A stretch of DNA of 64,000 nucleotides from Chryseobacterium aquaeductus (GCF_905175375.1 NZ_CAJIMS010000001.1:930001-994000); one strand, 5' to 3'; positions 33,069 to 42,515 are shown, numbered from the stretch's first letter. Program-made: numbers and translations. The notes: a model not told the origin generated them from the letters alone.

Positions 33069-35051
33069 TTATTTAATTAATATTTTTGTATTAACAGTAG
33101 TTCCCTCGTTTCCTATCACTCGTACAATATATCCAGCTTTAATTGCTGAATCTAATCTTATTACGAAATCTGAGCTAGTTTTAACTGATTTCTCCGAGAT
33201 AACAAGCTTTCCACTCGCATCAAAGACTTCTATTGAAGCAGATTTCCAATCAGGATCGAATCTTACGATGTAGTTATTAATATTAGGATTGTAAGTCACA
33301 AGCGTTCTTGACGTAGGTTTGATTTCGTTTGTATTCAAGGTGCTTGTAGGAGCTCCGTAATACAAACCGTAGTTTGTGTTACCACTCACAGGAATCACAT
33401 CTCCTTGTTTAGCTTGCATAACCTGTCCTGTTGTACCAACGGTATAATAAAAACCAGTACCGCTTGACAGTAAGTGTGTTGTATTAGGAACTAGTGTAGT
33501 ATCGTCTCTAATCTCAAATTTAAGAGAAGCGACATTCGAACCAAAAATATTAAGATCAATTCTTTTACCTAGATAGTTAGTTTCATTAGCTTCGTTAATA
33601 TATAGTCTGTAAGTAGACGCAAAATTCTGATCAATTCCTCCAGTAGTCGTTTCTTCAAATGTTTGAATTATTGCCGAAGTATTAGTCATTGCCTGAACTG
33701 ATGAAATACTAGGATTTGCAAAATTTCCAGTACTAAATTGAGGTGCTACAACATAGTAAGTTTCACCTATTTGATTACCTGCTGAGTCCAAGGCCAACAC
33801 ACCTAATTGTTTTATAGACCCTGCATTAGTATTTTTAGCAGCAGTAACACCATAAGAAGTACCTTCTGCTCTTGGGGAATTACTAAATCTTCTCAAGTTA
33901 TCAAAATCCATTTGCTGAGAAGTAGCATCTCTTAGTTTAATTTTGAAAGTACTTAGAGGTTTAATAATCAATGTTGTAAAATTACCTACCGGCTTATGAC
34001 TAGTTTCATCAAAATTTACGATTTGTGTCGCCGCGTATGTAGCTGTAGTACCTGTTGTACCGTTATAAACTACGTTTTGAGGATCAGCAACGATACCCCA
34101 AACATTAGTAAATGCATTATTATCATGCACAGCACCTGGCTCTTGCCAACCAATAAATGACAGATCTAAATTCGTTAAATATGGGTTTGAAAACTGGTAT
34201 ACATATTTACCGAATGTTGTAGAAGTACTCCAAGGTACTGCACTATCGAATGTATCGAAAATGTATGTATTGTATTTTTCTCGGTATACATTTTGATTGT
34301 TTCCTAGAGTTCCAAAACTTGTAACAGTAGTAGGAACCAAACCGATAGTGTTCACTCCCGATATCCCATCTGTAAAAGGTCTCCCTTTTATTGTATGTAG
34401 GAGAGCTGGATTCATATCCGCTGACCCTAAAGTGTAATAAGCAGTTCTATCAGCTGCAGTGGTAGATGATGCTACATCTATAGTAATACCAGGTGTTGTC
34501 GCACTAGGGATCGGAGCAGCTGGTATGATAGAACCATCCCATCTCAGATTTGAATTACTCCACTTTAAGATTTCTCTTCCCTGCCATCTTGAGTTATTGA
34601 AATTCCCACCTAACTCAGTACTTAGACTTGAAAATGTTTTTCCAAAGAAAGGTATACCAATCTGCTGATAACCACCATGTTCTGTTGCAGCATATTCTTT
34701 CTCTACATTACCCGTTATATTACCTTGCGGAATACCTTTGATGTACAGTTGACCATACGTTGAAGTAACAGGAGTAGAAGGTTGGTTGAGTCTGACAACA
34801 ACATTAGAAGGATTTGGAGTCCCACCTGTAGGAACAGTTCTGATATCATCAGTGGCCGTTCCTACGATCATCATGTTACCATGCAGATCAATAGTTCCAC
34901 TTCCTCTTGATTGAAGGCCTCCGCCATTATAAACTAGGCTACCTGTGCTTACATACATAGTAGCGGTGTCATCTACGTGTAGTAGAACATTCTGCGCCTG
35001 AACAGAAAAACTGACCGCTAAAAGTCCTATAGCTAATAAATTTTTTTTCAT
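33069..35051 (-). CDS. T9SS-secreted surface protein with type A sorting domain
   Basis: The product has 660 residues with a signal peptide (MKKNLLAIGLLAVSFSVQAQ) and a long, Thr/Ser/Asn-rich beta-type body. The C-terminal about 75 residues form a Por secretion/T9SS type A sorting domain (SIEVFDASGKLVISEKSVKT ... AGYIVRVIGNEGTTVNTKIL with final IK). Such proteins are exported by the type IX system and anchored at the cell surface or released. No catalytic motif is visible, so adhesion or structural roles are likelier than an enzyme. The TATCTTTG promoter lies at 35089-35096. Confidence 0.88.
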   Translation of the reverse strand: MKKNLLAIGLLAVSFSVQAQNVLLHVDDTATMYVSTGSLVYNGGGLQSRGSGTIDLHGNMMIVGTATDDIRTVPTGGTPNPSNVVVRLNQPSTPVTSTYGQLYIKGIPQGNITGNVEKEYAATEHGGYQQIGIPFFGKTFSSLSTELGGNFNNSRWQGREILKWSNSNLRWDGSIIPAAPIPSATTPGITIDVASSTTAADRTAYYTLGSADMNPALLHTIKGRPFTDGISGVNTIGLVPTTVTSFGTLGNNQNVYREKYNTYIFDTFDSAVPWSTSTTFGKYVYQFSNPYLTNLDLSFIGWQEPGAVHDNNAFTNVWGIVADPQNVVYNGTTGTTATYAATQIVNFDETSHKPVGNFTTLIIKPLSTFKIKLRDATSQQMDFDNLRRFSNSPRAEGTSYGVTAAKNTNAGSIKQLGVLALDSAGNQIGETYYVVAPQFSTGNFANPSISSVQAMTNTSAIIQTFEETTTGGIDQNFASTYRLYINEANETNYLGKRIDLNIFGSNVASLKFEIRDDTTLVPNTTHLLSSGTGFYYTVGTTGQVMQAKQGDVIPVSGNTNYGLYYGAPTSTLNTNEIKPTSRTLVTYNPNINNYIVRFDPDWKSASIEVFDASGKLVISEKSVKTSSDFVIRLDSAIKAGYIVRVIGNEGTTVNTKILIK

Positions 35052-35088
35052 TGTAGATTATTTTTTGTGTTAATACAATCTTCACCCG

Positions 35089-35096
35089 CAAAGATA
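35089..35096 (-). promoter_or_regulatory. TAnnTTTG -7 box for the T9SS protein
   Basis: TATCTTTG followed by CG on the minus strand, 37 bp upstream of the start codon, is a textbook Bacteroidota -7 element. Confidence 0.6.
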
Positions 35097-35125
35097 TAAC
35101 TTTTTTTTAAAAAAAAATGTTAAAA

Positions 35126-36313
35126 TTATTTATTAAAGAAAATATTATCTTCTGTTAATATGATTTCCTCATCCTCTCCGATCGAAAACATGTAGTCTTC
35201 CAACACTTTTTCTGTGGTACCACGCAGACCTCTGGCTCCTAAACCTTTCTCCATTGTTTCGTCTACAATTTTGTTAATCGAGCCTTCGGTGAAAACCAGT
35301 TTGGTACCATCCATCTTGAATAATTCAACAAATTGATTGGTTATTGAGTTTTTAGGTTCAGTCATGATTCTTATCATGGTTTCCTTGGTCAACTTTTCTA
35401 GATAGGTGATGATTGGAAACCTTCCCAAAAGTTCAGGAATTAATCCGAATGATCTCAAATCAATTGCATTAAGATTTGTTAATACATCGTCATCATTATC
35501 TACTTTATTCATTTTTTCAGAACTGAAACCTATCGCCTGCTTATTCATTCTTCTTTCGATAATCTCTTTAATACCGTCAAAAGCTCCACCAGCAATGAAT
35601 AATATATTTTGTGTATTTACCTGAATATACTTCTGATCGGGATGTTTTCTTCCCCCTTGTGGCGGAACATTCACAATGCTTCCTTCAAGTAATTTCAGCA
35701 AACCTTGTTGCACGCCTTCTCCGGAAACATCTCTTGTGATACTTGGATTATCAGATTTTCTGGCAATTTTATCAATTTCATCAATAAATACGATTCCTTT
35801 TTCTGCTTTTTCCACATCATAATCTGCAACCATCAGTAACCTGGATAAGATACTTTCTACATCTTCACCCACATATCCTGCTTCTGTTAAAATCGTTGCA
35901 TCCACAATACAGAACGGCACATTCAGCTCTTTGGCAATTGTTTTTGCCAAAAGGGTTTTACCTGTTCCCGTTTCGCCAATCATAATGATATTTGACTTCT
36001 CAAGCTCTACCTCTCTGTTTTCGTCCTTTGCGTGAAGCAATCTTTTGTAGTGATTGTATACAGCGATGGATAATTGTTTTTTTGCCTGGTCCTGACCAAT
36101 TACATACTGATTAAGAAATTCCTTTATTTGTTTTGGCTTTTTCAGCTCGTCAATCGTTTCTGCCGGAGAATATCCTGCCGGAGACACACTTTCTTTAACG
36201 ATAGAATGTGCCTGCTCGATACAGCTTTCGCATATAAAACCGTTTTGTCCCGAGACCAACATTTGTACTTCATTTCTTTTCTTGCCACAGAAAGAACATA
36301 GGTTTGCGTTCAT
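35126..36313 (-). CDS. clpX: ATP-dependent Clp protease ATP-binding subunit ClpX
   Basis: The product has 395 residues, with an N-terminal zinc-binding domain with Cys6, Cys9, Cys28 and Cys31. AAA+ motifs follow: Walker A GETGTGKT at 113-120, Walker [10 protein letters not shown], and sensor/arginine-finger regions around ELLGRFP. It unfolds substrates for ClpP; clpP is not adjacent. It lies 64 bp after the HIT gene and 170 bp before the end region of the T9SS gene, on the same strand as greA-HIT, and may be co-transcribed with them. Confidence 0.96.
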   Translation of the reverse strand: MNANLCSFCGKKRNEVQMLVSGQNGFICESCIEQAHSIVKESVSPAGYSPAETIDELKKPKQIKEFLNQYVIGQDQAKKQLSIAVYNHYKRLLHAKDENREVELEKSNIIMIGETGTGKTLLAKTIAKELNVPFCIVDATILTEAGYVGEDVESILSRLLMVADYDVEKAEKGIVFIDEIDKIARKSDNPSITRDVSGEGVQQGLLKLLEGSIVNVPPQGGRKHPDQKYIQVNTQNILFIAGGAFDGIKEIIERRMNKQAIGFSSEKMNKVDNDDDVLTNLNAIDLRSFGLIPELLGRFPIITYLEKLTKETMIRIMTEPKNSITNQFVELFKMDGTKLVFTEGSINKIVDETMEKGLGARGLRGTTEKVLEDYMFSIGEDEEIILTEDNIFFNK

Positions 36314-36377
36314 TTTAATTTGAATATAAATTAAAGAAAATCGTAAAAAATTTCTCTTTTACGACCTTTTTGTTTTG

Positions 36378-36767
36378 TTAATTATTAATGATTGATTTTT
36401 GAATTTCTGTATATTCTTCTACAGATAATTTTAAGCGTTCGTTTTTAAAATTCATGTCTTCCACTTTTTGCAGCGGTATGAGATGAATGTGAGCATGCGG
36501 AACCTCAAGACCCACTACAGCAACTCCTACCCTTACACATGGAATTGCATTTTTTATTTTTTTTGCAACTTCCTGCGCAAATCCCCAGAGATTTTTGTAC
36601 TCTTCACTTTCCAGATCAAAAATCAAATCAACTTCCTTTTTGGGAACTATCAGCGTATGCCCTTTTACCAATGGCATTACATCTAAAAAAGCAATAAAAT
36701 GATCATTCTCTGCAATTTTGTATGCAGGTATTTCGCCATTGATAATTTTCGTGAATATAGAACTCAT
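36378..36767 (-). CDS. HIT family protein
   Basis: The product has 129 residues of normal HIT/HINT size. It shows IIxGEIPAYKI near the N-terminus, HTLIVPKKE in the centre and the histidine triad VPHAHIHLIP (His91, 93, 95). HIT proteins hydrolyse nucleoside phosphoramidates and dinucleotides. It follows greA after 32 bp in the same orientation, a pairing often seen in Bacteroidota. Confidence 0.93.
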   Translation of the reverse strand: MSSIFTKIINGEIPAYKIAENDHFIAFLDVMPLVKGHTLIVPKKEVDLIFDLESEEYKNLWGFAQEVAKKIKNAIPCVRVGVAVVGLEVPHAHIHLIPLQKVEDMNFKNERLKLSVEEYTEIQKSIINN

Positions 36768-36799
36768 TTCTTTGATCGTATTAAAAGTGATTCTCTTTT

Positions 36800-37270
36800 C
36801 TAAAGTGTAATCTCAAGAACTTCAAATGACAATTTGTTACCATTCGGCAAAACAATTTCTGCGGTATCGCCGATCACTTTCCCAAGCAGTCCTTTTGCTA
36901 TAGGTGTGTTTACAGAGATTTTTCCTGTTTTCAGATCGCTCTCATTATCCGGAACCAATTTAAAAACCTGTTCTTTTTTTGTATCATTATTCATCAATCT
37001 CACGGTTGTTAAGATTGAAACTTTTGAAGTATCCAATTGTGTTTCGTCTATCACTTTAGAAGTGGTAACAATATCTTTCAGTTTAGAAATTCTCATTTCC
37101 AACATTCCTTGTGCTTCTTTGGCTGCATCATATTCTGCATTTTCAGACAAATCACCTTTATCTCTTGCTTCTGCTATCTGCTGAGTAATTTTTGGTCTCT
37201 CTATCTTTTCCAATTGCTCAAGCTCGGCTTTCATTTTCTCTAATCCTTCCTTAGTTACATAGCTCGCCAT
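36800..37270 (-). CDS. greA: Transcription elongation factor GreA
   Basis: The product has 156 residues. The N-terminal coiled coil carries the conserved GDLSENAEYDAAKEAQ tip (the acidic residues that act in the RNA polymerase secondary channel), then an FKBP-like C-terminal domain ending in NGKLSFEVLEI-type sequence. GreA rescues backtracked polymerase by transcript cleavage. The leader between promoter (37356) and start holds a terminator-like hairpin (37300-37322), which may give attenuation. Confidence 0.96.
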   Translation of the reverse strand: MASYVTKEGLEKMKAELEQLEKIERPKITQQIAEARDKGDLSENAEYDAAKEAQGMLEMRISKLKDIVTTSKVIDETQLDTSKVSILTTVRLMNNDTKKEQVFKLVPDNESDLKTGKISVNTPIAKGLLGKVIGDTAEIVLPNGNKLSFEVLEITL

Positions 37271-37299
37271 AATTTTTAAAATTTAGTTATTAGTATAAA

Positions 37300-37322
37300 A
37301 AAATAATCCGACATTTGTCGGA
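37300..37322 (-). promoter_or_regulatory. Terminator-like hairpin in the greA leader
   Basis: On the minus strand TCCGAC-AAAT-GTCGGA is followed by TTATTTTTTT, about 30-50 nt upstream of greA and about 30 nt past the predicted start of transcription. As a terminator before the gene it would produce a short RNA and reduce greA expression, as known for the E. coli greA leader (GraL). Confidence 0.55.
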
Positions 37323-37355
37323 CAATGTTTTTGCGCGTTAATCGTTATTGTTTTA

Positions 37356-37363
37356 CAAATATA
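37356..37363 (-). promoter_or_regulatory. TAnnTTTG -7 box for greA
   Basis: TATATTTG on the minus strand, 86 bp upstream of the greA start, leaves a leader of about 80 nt that holds the hairpin at 37300-37322. It overlaps the upstream region of the divergent lipoprotein gene. Confidence 0.5.
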
Positions 37364-37380
37364 TAAAAATTTATATTCTA

Positions 37381-37839
37381 ATGAAAAAAACTTTCTCAAT
37401 CATATTATTTTTCATCTTATTGACTTTCAGTTTATTAAACATAAACTCATGTGGCAGCCGAGAAGACACAGTGAGCTGTTTTCCAGACTCACCCATTAGT
37501 GTAAATTTAAACTTAAATCTTGCTACCTATAACAGCCTGAACTTCGTGGGACAGCCAATCTACATAGACGAACAACAATCCGGGACACGCGGACTTATTG
37601 TTGTAAGAACATCAGATTCTCCTGCATCTTTTAAAGTATACGACAGAAATGCACCTCATCTTTGTCCGGATGCCAATACAACTTTAGAAATAAAAGACAA
37701 TATCAGTATCGTCTGCCCGAAAGATAATGCTGCGTGGATTCTCATTACGGGTCAGCCAACAGCCATATCTTCAGTACCACCAAAAACTTATTTCTGGAAT
37801 TACGATCCAGCAACAAAAAATCTTAATCTTTACAATTAA
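37381..37839 (+). CDS. Lipoprotein with Rieske-like CP...CPxD pattern
   Basis: The product has 152 residues from ATG at 37381. An in-frame ATG 11 codons earlier would spoil the signal sequence. The lipobox is [12 protein letters not shown]. The body shows [20 protein letters not shown] then [16 protein letters not shown]. This resembles Rieske-fold lipoproteins of Bacteroidota, but the His ligands of the canonical CxH...CxxH motif are not all present, so an iron-sulfur cluster is doubtful. The stop TAA overlaps the ATG of dtd (TAATG), so the two are translationally coupled. Confidence 0.75.
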   Translation: MKKTFSIILFFILLTFSLLNINSCGSREDTVSCFPDSPISVNLNLNLATYNSLNFVGQPIYIDEQQSGTRGLIVVRTSDSPASFKVYDRNAPHLCPDANTTLEIKDNISIVCPKDNAAWILITGQPTAISSVPPKTYFWNYDPATKNLNLYN

Positions 37840-38288
37840 TGAAAGCTGTCATCCAAAGGGTTTCTGAGGCAAGTGTACAAGTTGACGGGAAAATTGTAGG
37901 AGAAATAGGAAAAGGACTCATGCTTTTGATTGGCGTCGACGAACAAGATGAAAAAACCGATGCAGAATGGCTTATTCAAAAAATTCTAAACCTTAGGATT
38001 TTCGGAGACGAAAACGAAAAACTTAATCTATCTGTGAAAGATATTTCGGGAGAGATTCTTTGCATCAGTCAATTTACATTGATTGCCGATTACAAAAAGG
38101 GAAATCGTCCTTCATTTATAAAAGCTGCAAAGCCTGACAAGGCAGTTCCACTTTTCGAGTATTTCAAAGAAGAAATAAAAAAATCCGGTCTAAAAACTGA
38201 AAGCGGAATTTTCGGTGCAGATATGAAAGTTTCACTCATTAATGATGGTCCGGTTACCATTGTAATGGATTCCATCACAAAAGTTTAA
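37839..38288 (+). CDS. dtd: D-aminoacyl-tRNA deacylase
   Basis: The product has 149 residues of full family length. It begins [18 protein letters not shown], with the SQFTL active-site strand at about 80 and the C-terminal NDGPVT motif. Dtd removes D-amino acids (and Gly) from mischarged tRNAs. It is coupled to the upstream lipoprotein gene by a TAATG overlap, and the FKBP isomerase gene follows 29 bp later. Confidence 0.95.
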   Translation: MKAVIQRVSEASVQVDGKIVGEIGKGLMLLIGVDEQDEKTDAEWLIQKILNLRIFGDENEKLNLSVKDISGEILCISQFTLIADYKKGNRPSFIKAAKPDKAVPLFEYFKEEIKKSGLKTESGIFGADMKVSLINDGPVTIVMDSITKV

Positions 38289-38317
38289 ATTTGCAAAAAA
38301 TATATTTAAATTCAACT

Positions 38318-39001
38318 ATGAAAAAAACATTATTTACCTTAGTTCTTCTTACAGGAGTAAATCTTGCATTCGCACAAAAATCTTACACAGATGAGCAAAA
38401 AGCATCTTATTACATCGGTCTTGATATTGCTCAAAACCTTAAAAAACAAGGATTTACAGTAGATCCGGAGCTGTTATCTCAAGCTATAAAAGATGAGTTT
38501 TCTGATAAGACAAAACTATTCCCAAAAGAAGAATTAGGTACATTTTTACAAGGCTTCATGCAGAAACAAAACGAGAAAAAACAAGCACAGGCAAAAGTAG
38601 AAGCAGAAGAAAACAAAAAGAAAAGTGCAGAATTTCTTGGCAAAAACAAGCTAAACAAAAATATAAAAACTACCACAAGCGGTTTACAGTATGAAGTTTT
38701 GAAAGAAGGTGATGGTAAAACAAAACCAACAGCTACAAATACAGCTACAGTAACATATACCGGAAAACTTATGGACGGAACTATCTTCGATTCTACCGAT
38801 AAAAACGGAGGAAAACCAATCGAACTGAACCTTTCCGGAGTGATAAAAGGCTGGACTGAAGGCATTCAACTGATGAGCAAAGGTTCTAAATACAGATTTT
38901 ACATCCCATCCGATCTTGCCTACGGAGATAACGGAGCAGGTGGTGTAATTCCTCCCGGAGCAGCTCTTATTTTCGATGTTGAACTGGTAGATTTTAAATA
39001 A
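38318..39001 (+). CDS. FKBP-type peptidyl-prolyl cis-trans isomerase, exported
   Basis: The product has 227 residues from ATG at 38318, chosen for its signal peptide (MKKTLFTLVLLTGVNLAFAQ). Residues 25-115 are an FKBP N-terminal dimerisation domain. Residues about 130-227 are the FKBP domain with VTYTGKLMDGTIFDST, IPSDLAYGDNGAGGVIPPGA and LIFDVELVDF. It is a periplasmic folding catalyst (FklB/Mip-like). Last gene of the lipoprotein-dtd-FKBP unit, closed by a strong terminator. Confidence 0.93.
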   Translation: MKKTLFTLVLLTGVNLAFAQKSYTDEQKASYYIGLDIAQNLKKQGFTVDPELLSQAIKDEFSDKTKLFPKEELGTFLQGFMQKQNEKKQAQAKVEAEENKKKSAEFLGKNKLNKNIKTTTSGLQYEVLKEGDGKTKPTATNTATVTYTGKLMDGTIFDSTDKNGGKPIELNLSGVIKGWTEGIQLMSKGSKYRFYIPSDLAYGDNGAGGVIPPGAALIFDVELVDFK

Positions 39002-39021
39002 TTATCTTCCTAGTAAAAACC

Positions 39022-39060
39022 AAAAATCGTCTTTCAAAAAAATTTTGAAAGACGATTTTT
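39022..39060. terminator. Strong bidirectional terminator
   Basis: 18-bp arms (AAAAATCGTCTTTCAAAA and complement) with a 3-nt loop, lying between convergent genes. Confidence 0.9.
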
Positions 39061-39077
39061 AGGAATTATATAAAAAC

Positions 39078-39593
39078 TTATCTTACCGGAACGCTGCTAA
39101 AATTCATAGCAACTTTCAGATTAATATCAGAAGTTGTCTGATTTTTTAGTTCGTATACAGTTCTTACTGTCACTCCGGTACTTTTCACAACTTCATCCAA
39201 AAATCCTGTATCACTGTTTAAATCTAAATTTAAACTTGAGGAATTTGAGGAAATATCAGATCGTGATGCAACTAATCTTTCATTGGTTCCTGTAGATGAA
39301 ATATAAACTTTCACAGATTTTAAAGCACTAAGGTTTCCGCCAGTGGGAGAAACTACAGAGATTTTGGCATCTGAAATCCTTACATCTTTTATCTGAGCAT
39401 TGTTGTTACCTCCAAACCAAGTTTGCACATTGGTGGCTGTTGCGGTAGAAGACACCTCTTTATTGGCAGGAACTCCTGTAGATACCAATACATTTGCCGT
39501 ATAAGGAAAAGTATTTTGTACTATCGACTGTACAGTTCCGCAGCTCACTAAAGCTGCAGATGCAATGATGGCTGCCGAAAATATATTTTTCAT
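39078..39593 (-). CDS. Hypothetical lipoprotein
   Basis: The product has 171 residues from ATG at 39593. A longer frame exists, but this start gives the lipoprotein signal MKNIFSAAIIASAALVSC-GTV. The mature part is Ser/Thr/Val-rich and beta-type, with no cysteines after the anchor and no known motif. It lies 45 bp after another lipoprotein gene in the same direction. The family is not recognised. Confidence 0.75.
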   Translation of the reverse strand: MKNIFSAAIIASAALVSCGTVQSIVQNTFPYTANVLVSTGVPANKEVSSTATATNVQTWFGGNNNAQIKDVRISDAKISVVSPTGGNLSALKSVKVYISSTGTNERLVASRSDISSNSSSLNLDLNSDTGFLDEVVKSTGVTVRTVYELKNQTTSDINLKVAMNFSSVPVR

Positions 39594-39638
39594 AATAATC
39601 AAATTTTTTATTCTTGTTTTGCACAAATTATACCAAAT

Positions 39639-40181
39639 CTACTCTACACTCACAGAGAAATTTCCGATAGTTTTGCCATCAGCCATATTGTTTTTGCCTA
39701 TGATTAACCATACTTCTCCGGGTTTTGCCACGTCGTAAGTAACCTCCCTCATGAATGGACCATCCATTTTCCCGTCAGGAAGTTTTATCTGATTAAATCT
39801 GATATTGAAATCCTGCTGCTTGGTTGATATTTTTGCAGTAATCTTTGATTTGTTGAAATTGGTAATTTTCAGAATCAACTTATCGTGTTTATCTGTAAAC
39901 TCTTCGCCAATGGTGAACGGCAGTCGCTCTCCGTCTGCCATCCTTATAATTACTCTGTCTTTTTCCTCACGCATTACGCCCGTTCTCAAAACTTCTTTGG
40001 TCGCAGGAGCATTGTTTATTAAGGAATCTTGATTGGTTCTGTCAACAGAATCAAAACCTGTCTGAGGAATTTTTTCTTCACTTACCATCAAAGAATCTCC
40101 ACCTGCGGTTTCTGTAACGGCAACTTCTTTCTTGCAAGACATCATCATCAAAGGAATGAGTAATAAAAATGACTTTTTCAT
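39639..40181 (-). CDS. Hypothetical lipoprotein
   Basis: The product has 180 residues from ATG at 40181. The signal MKKSFLLLIPLMMMSC-KKE is a clear lipobox. The body is charged, with a long Asp/Glu/Thr linker (about 25-60) and a beta-rich C-terminal half ending GKTIGNFSVSVE. No catalytic motif. It lies between the DUF4153/4173-type membrane protein (48 bp upstream) and a second lipoprotein, probably one transcript. Confidence 0.75.
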   Translation of the reverse strand: MKKSFLLLIPLMMMSCKKEVAVTETAGGDSLMVSEEKIPQTGFDSVDRTNQDSLINNAPATKEVLRTGVMREEKDRVIIRMADGERLPFTIGEEFTDKHDKLILKITNFNKSKITAKISTKQQDFNIRFNQIKLPDGKMDGPFMREVTYDVAKPGEVWLIIGKNNMADGKTIGNFSVSVE

Positions 40182-40229
40182 AACTAAATTATTTTTTGGT
40201 TTCAAAGAATCGTAAACACGCATTCCATC

Positions 40230-41603
40230 TTATTTCCGGATCGTTTCGTAATACAAGACTTTAGAAAGGAAGGTGGAAGATTTTTCGTTATTGATCTTCT
40301 CTAAAACTTCTTTTTTTAAACCTTTATTTTGTTTTTCTTCAGCGTATTTCAGCAAATATTTCTGACTGAAATTAATTGATTCTAAATGATAATTGATCGC
40401 AAAATCACTTCTTTTCATATTGTGAGAAGTAATAATTCCGCCCCAATTGATGTAACTGCAAGCTAAAATTGTTCCATAAAAAAACCAAGTCATAGAATTA
40501 AACAGATAAGCATTTGTTTTTTTCTTGTGAATTTTAATAAATGTAAGAATCAGACCAATAAGCGACAAAATGAGGAAGGCATAAACGCCCAATCGTTTGT
40601 AAGTGAAACCATAATTTATGATGTATTCTGAATTTTTCAGCATTGCAGAAATAACTAAAGTTGCATTTAAGACAATCCATATTTTGACTAAAATTTTCAT
40701 TAAACCAGCTTTCGGATCAAAATTGAAATTTGATTTAAAATAAAACATGATAACTACAATTGCCATAACAATAGAAGTAATAACGGCGCCTACTCTTTCG
40801 TGTGTCTCTTCCGACAATTGATTGGGAGTTTTTACGATTTCATAAAACTGTTCGTAATTAAAAGTAATGATGAAGAACACCAGCAAAACATTTAAACAAA
40901 AGAAAGAAATCACACCGCTCATCCTTTCAGAATTTAAATCTAAAAAAGAATATGTGGGCTTCTGAATTTTATGTTGCGTACTAAACTCGTTATCAAGATT
41001 ATGATTTTGTTTATAGATATTCTTATCAACAGAATAATTCCAAAAATTGAAAGCAATGAAAAACCCAAGAACTGAAATGCACAACAACTGCCAAATATTA
41101 ATATCCCATTCATAATCTGTGAAAATACTAGCAAAATGATTACTTCCCGCAGAATAAATTCCAAAAAAGATCGAAACAAAAATCAAAGGAATTAATATAA
41201 ATGCTACCATTTTCTGCCCTAAACCTGAATTTTTTGTTTTCGGAAGCCAGGTATCAAAACTAAAAAATCTGCATATAAAAGTGAAACAATTGACCACAAA
41301 GACAGGAAGTAGGAAAAGAATTTTCATTCTTCTATTTCGAGAACGGTAAGAAAGGAGTAAAAGTGAAATTACAACCGCCAAAAACGATGCAAAATCTCCG
41401 TACCAGGCAAAAGCAACACTCGAAAGTATGCTTGTGACAAAAAGAATCAGAAAATCTCTGGTTCTATTTTTTTCGTCAGTTCTAAAAACTGTCAATATAG
41501 CGTACAAAATTCCCAAGATTCCGAGATTGAGACCAACATTTTCGTTGTAAAATAAAATAACGAAGAGAGCGGTTGTAAGAAATATATAATGATGTGTTTT
41601 CAT
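40230..41603 (-). CDS. DUF4153/DUF4173-type polytopic membrane protein
   Basis: The product has 457 residues with about eleven hydrophobic segments spread over the whole chain and a soluble C-terminal tail of about 70 residues. YGFTYKRLGVYAFLILSLIG near 325-345 corresponds to the conserved GLTxxRxYA block of the DUF4153/DUF4173 family. The function is unknown. Possibly first gene of a unit with the two lipoproteins after it. Confidence 0.75.
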   Translation of the reverse strand: MKTHHYIFLTTALFVILFYNENVGLNLGILGILYAILTVFRTDEKNRTRDFLILFVTSILSSVAFAWYGDFASFLAVVISLLLLSYRSRNRRMKILFLLPVFVVNCFTFICRFFSFDTWLPKTKNSGLGQKMVAFILIPLIFVSIFFGIYSAGSNHFASIFTDYEWDINIWQLLCISVLGFFIAFNFWNYSVDKNIYKQNHNLDNEFSTQHKIQKPTYSFLDLNSERMSGVISFFCLNVLLVFFIITFNYEQFYEIVKTPNQLSEETHERVGAVITSIVMAIVVIMFYFKSNFNFDPKAGLMKILVKIWIVLNATLVISAMLKNSEYIINYGFTYKRLGVYAFLILSLIGLILTFIKIHKKKTNAYLFNSMTWFFYGTILACSYINWGGIITSHNMKRSDFAINYHLESINFSQKYLLKYAEEKQNKGLKKEVLEKINNEKSSTFLSKVLYYETIRK

Positions 41604-41715
41604 GAGGTTGAGGGTTAGGTAAGGTTAAGTTTGAGGTTGAGGTTTTTTAGAGATGTTAATTTTGATTCTTATAAAACCTAAATTGTAAATGTTAAAATTT
41701 AAGCTAGTTCTTAGA

Positions 41716-42201
41716 TTAAAATAAAATTGGTGTTTCTTTCTGACGGATGAAATCTTTCAGATGATCGAAATTTTGCCAGAGAAGTTCTTCAAAATCCCAG
41801 TGATGAAAAGCTCTCATGTTTTGTCCTTTTTGGAAAGCTTTCAAATAAATTTTAAAATATTCCGGGAAGACAATCGTTCCCAAAGCGAGAACGCCCAAAA
41901 GATATGCACTTCGTTTTCCGTTGCCGAAAAGCAAATATTGCATCGCAATCTCATCCTGAATATTGGTACCAAGATCAGTAATAAGATGATAAACATCGTG
42001 ATTTTCCATTTTGGGAATCATTCTGAAGCCGTGACGATCGTAAAATTCGCCCAATGTTCTTCCTAAAGAATCTTCATTGAAACTCAACAGCTGCTTTTCG
42101 TTGAACTGCCATTGTCTTTTTTTCTTTTTGAAATATCTTCTGTACTGCTTCTGAGAATTTTCATACATAAAAATAATAAAGCGAACGCGTAGTTTTTTCA
42201 T
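41716..42201 (-). CDS. Coq4-like protein
   Basis: The product has 161 residues from ATG at 42201 (a longer frame with no conserved sequence exists). It contains HDVYH at 68-72 and Glu84, exactly the HDxxH-x11-E zinc motif of Coq4. GRTLGEFYDRHGFRMIP precedes it, and a GNGKRSAYLLGVLALG segment follows. Coq4 organises ubiquinone synthesis in eukaryotes, and recent work ascribes oxidative decarboxylation to it. Bacteroidota make menaquinone, so the role here must differ or is unknown. It starts 2 bp after a small membrane-protein gene. Confidence 0.75.
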   Translation of the reverse strand: MKKLRVRFIIFMYENSQKQYRRYFKKKKRQWQFNEKQLLSFNEDSLGRTLGEFYDRHGFRMIPKMENHDVYHLITDLGTNIQDEIAMQYLLFGNGKRSAYLLGVLALGTIVFPEYFKIYLKAFQKGQNMRAFHHWDFEELLWQNFDHLKDFIRQKETPILF

Positions 42202-42203
42202 AG

Positions 42204-42506
42204 TTAAAGATTTAAAAGTGATGTTCCGATATAGAAATAAAGAATTGCAATCGGAATATTGATGCAAATAACAGCTGCAGCTCTTAAACAGGATTTAATT
42301 TGACGTTTATTAATCAAACCATAAATTATTAATCCTAAAACAATTATTAAACTCAACACTGAACCAAACATTAGAAGAAAATATCCTCCCAATGCAAAAT
42401 CAACTTTATCCGTAATTATAAAACCAAAAAGACAGATATTTCCGAGGAGAAAAAACAATCCGAAAGTATAGTTTCCAATTTTTAAAATAGTTTTATCATT
42501 CATCAT
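42204..42506 (-). CDS. Small membrane protein
   Basis: The product has 100 residues with three hydrophobic segments (YTFGLFFLLGNICLFGFII; GGYFLLMFGSVLSLIIVLGLIIYGL; AAAVICINIPIAILYFYIG). No motif or family is recognised. It is packed between the phosphoesterase gene (9 bp) and the Coq4-like gene (2 bp) in one direction, so it is surely part of that transcript. Confidence 0.7.
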   Translation of the reverse strand: MMNDKTILKIGNYTFGLFFLLGNICLFGFIITDKVDFALGGYFLLMFGSVLSLIIVLGLIIYGLINKRQIKSCLRAAAVICINIPIAILYFYIGTSLLNL

Positions 42507-42515
42507 TTTATTTTT

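Noticed and set aside
37381-37839. True Rieske iron-sulfur protein
   Set aside because: The cysteines resemble the pattern but the paired histidine ligands are not in place.
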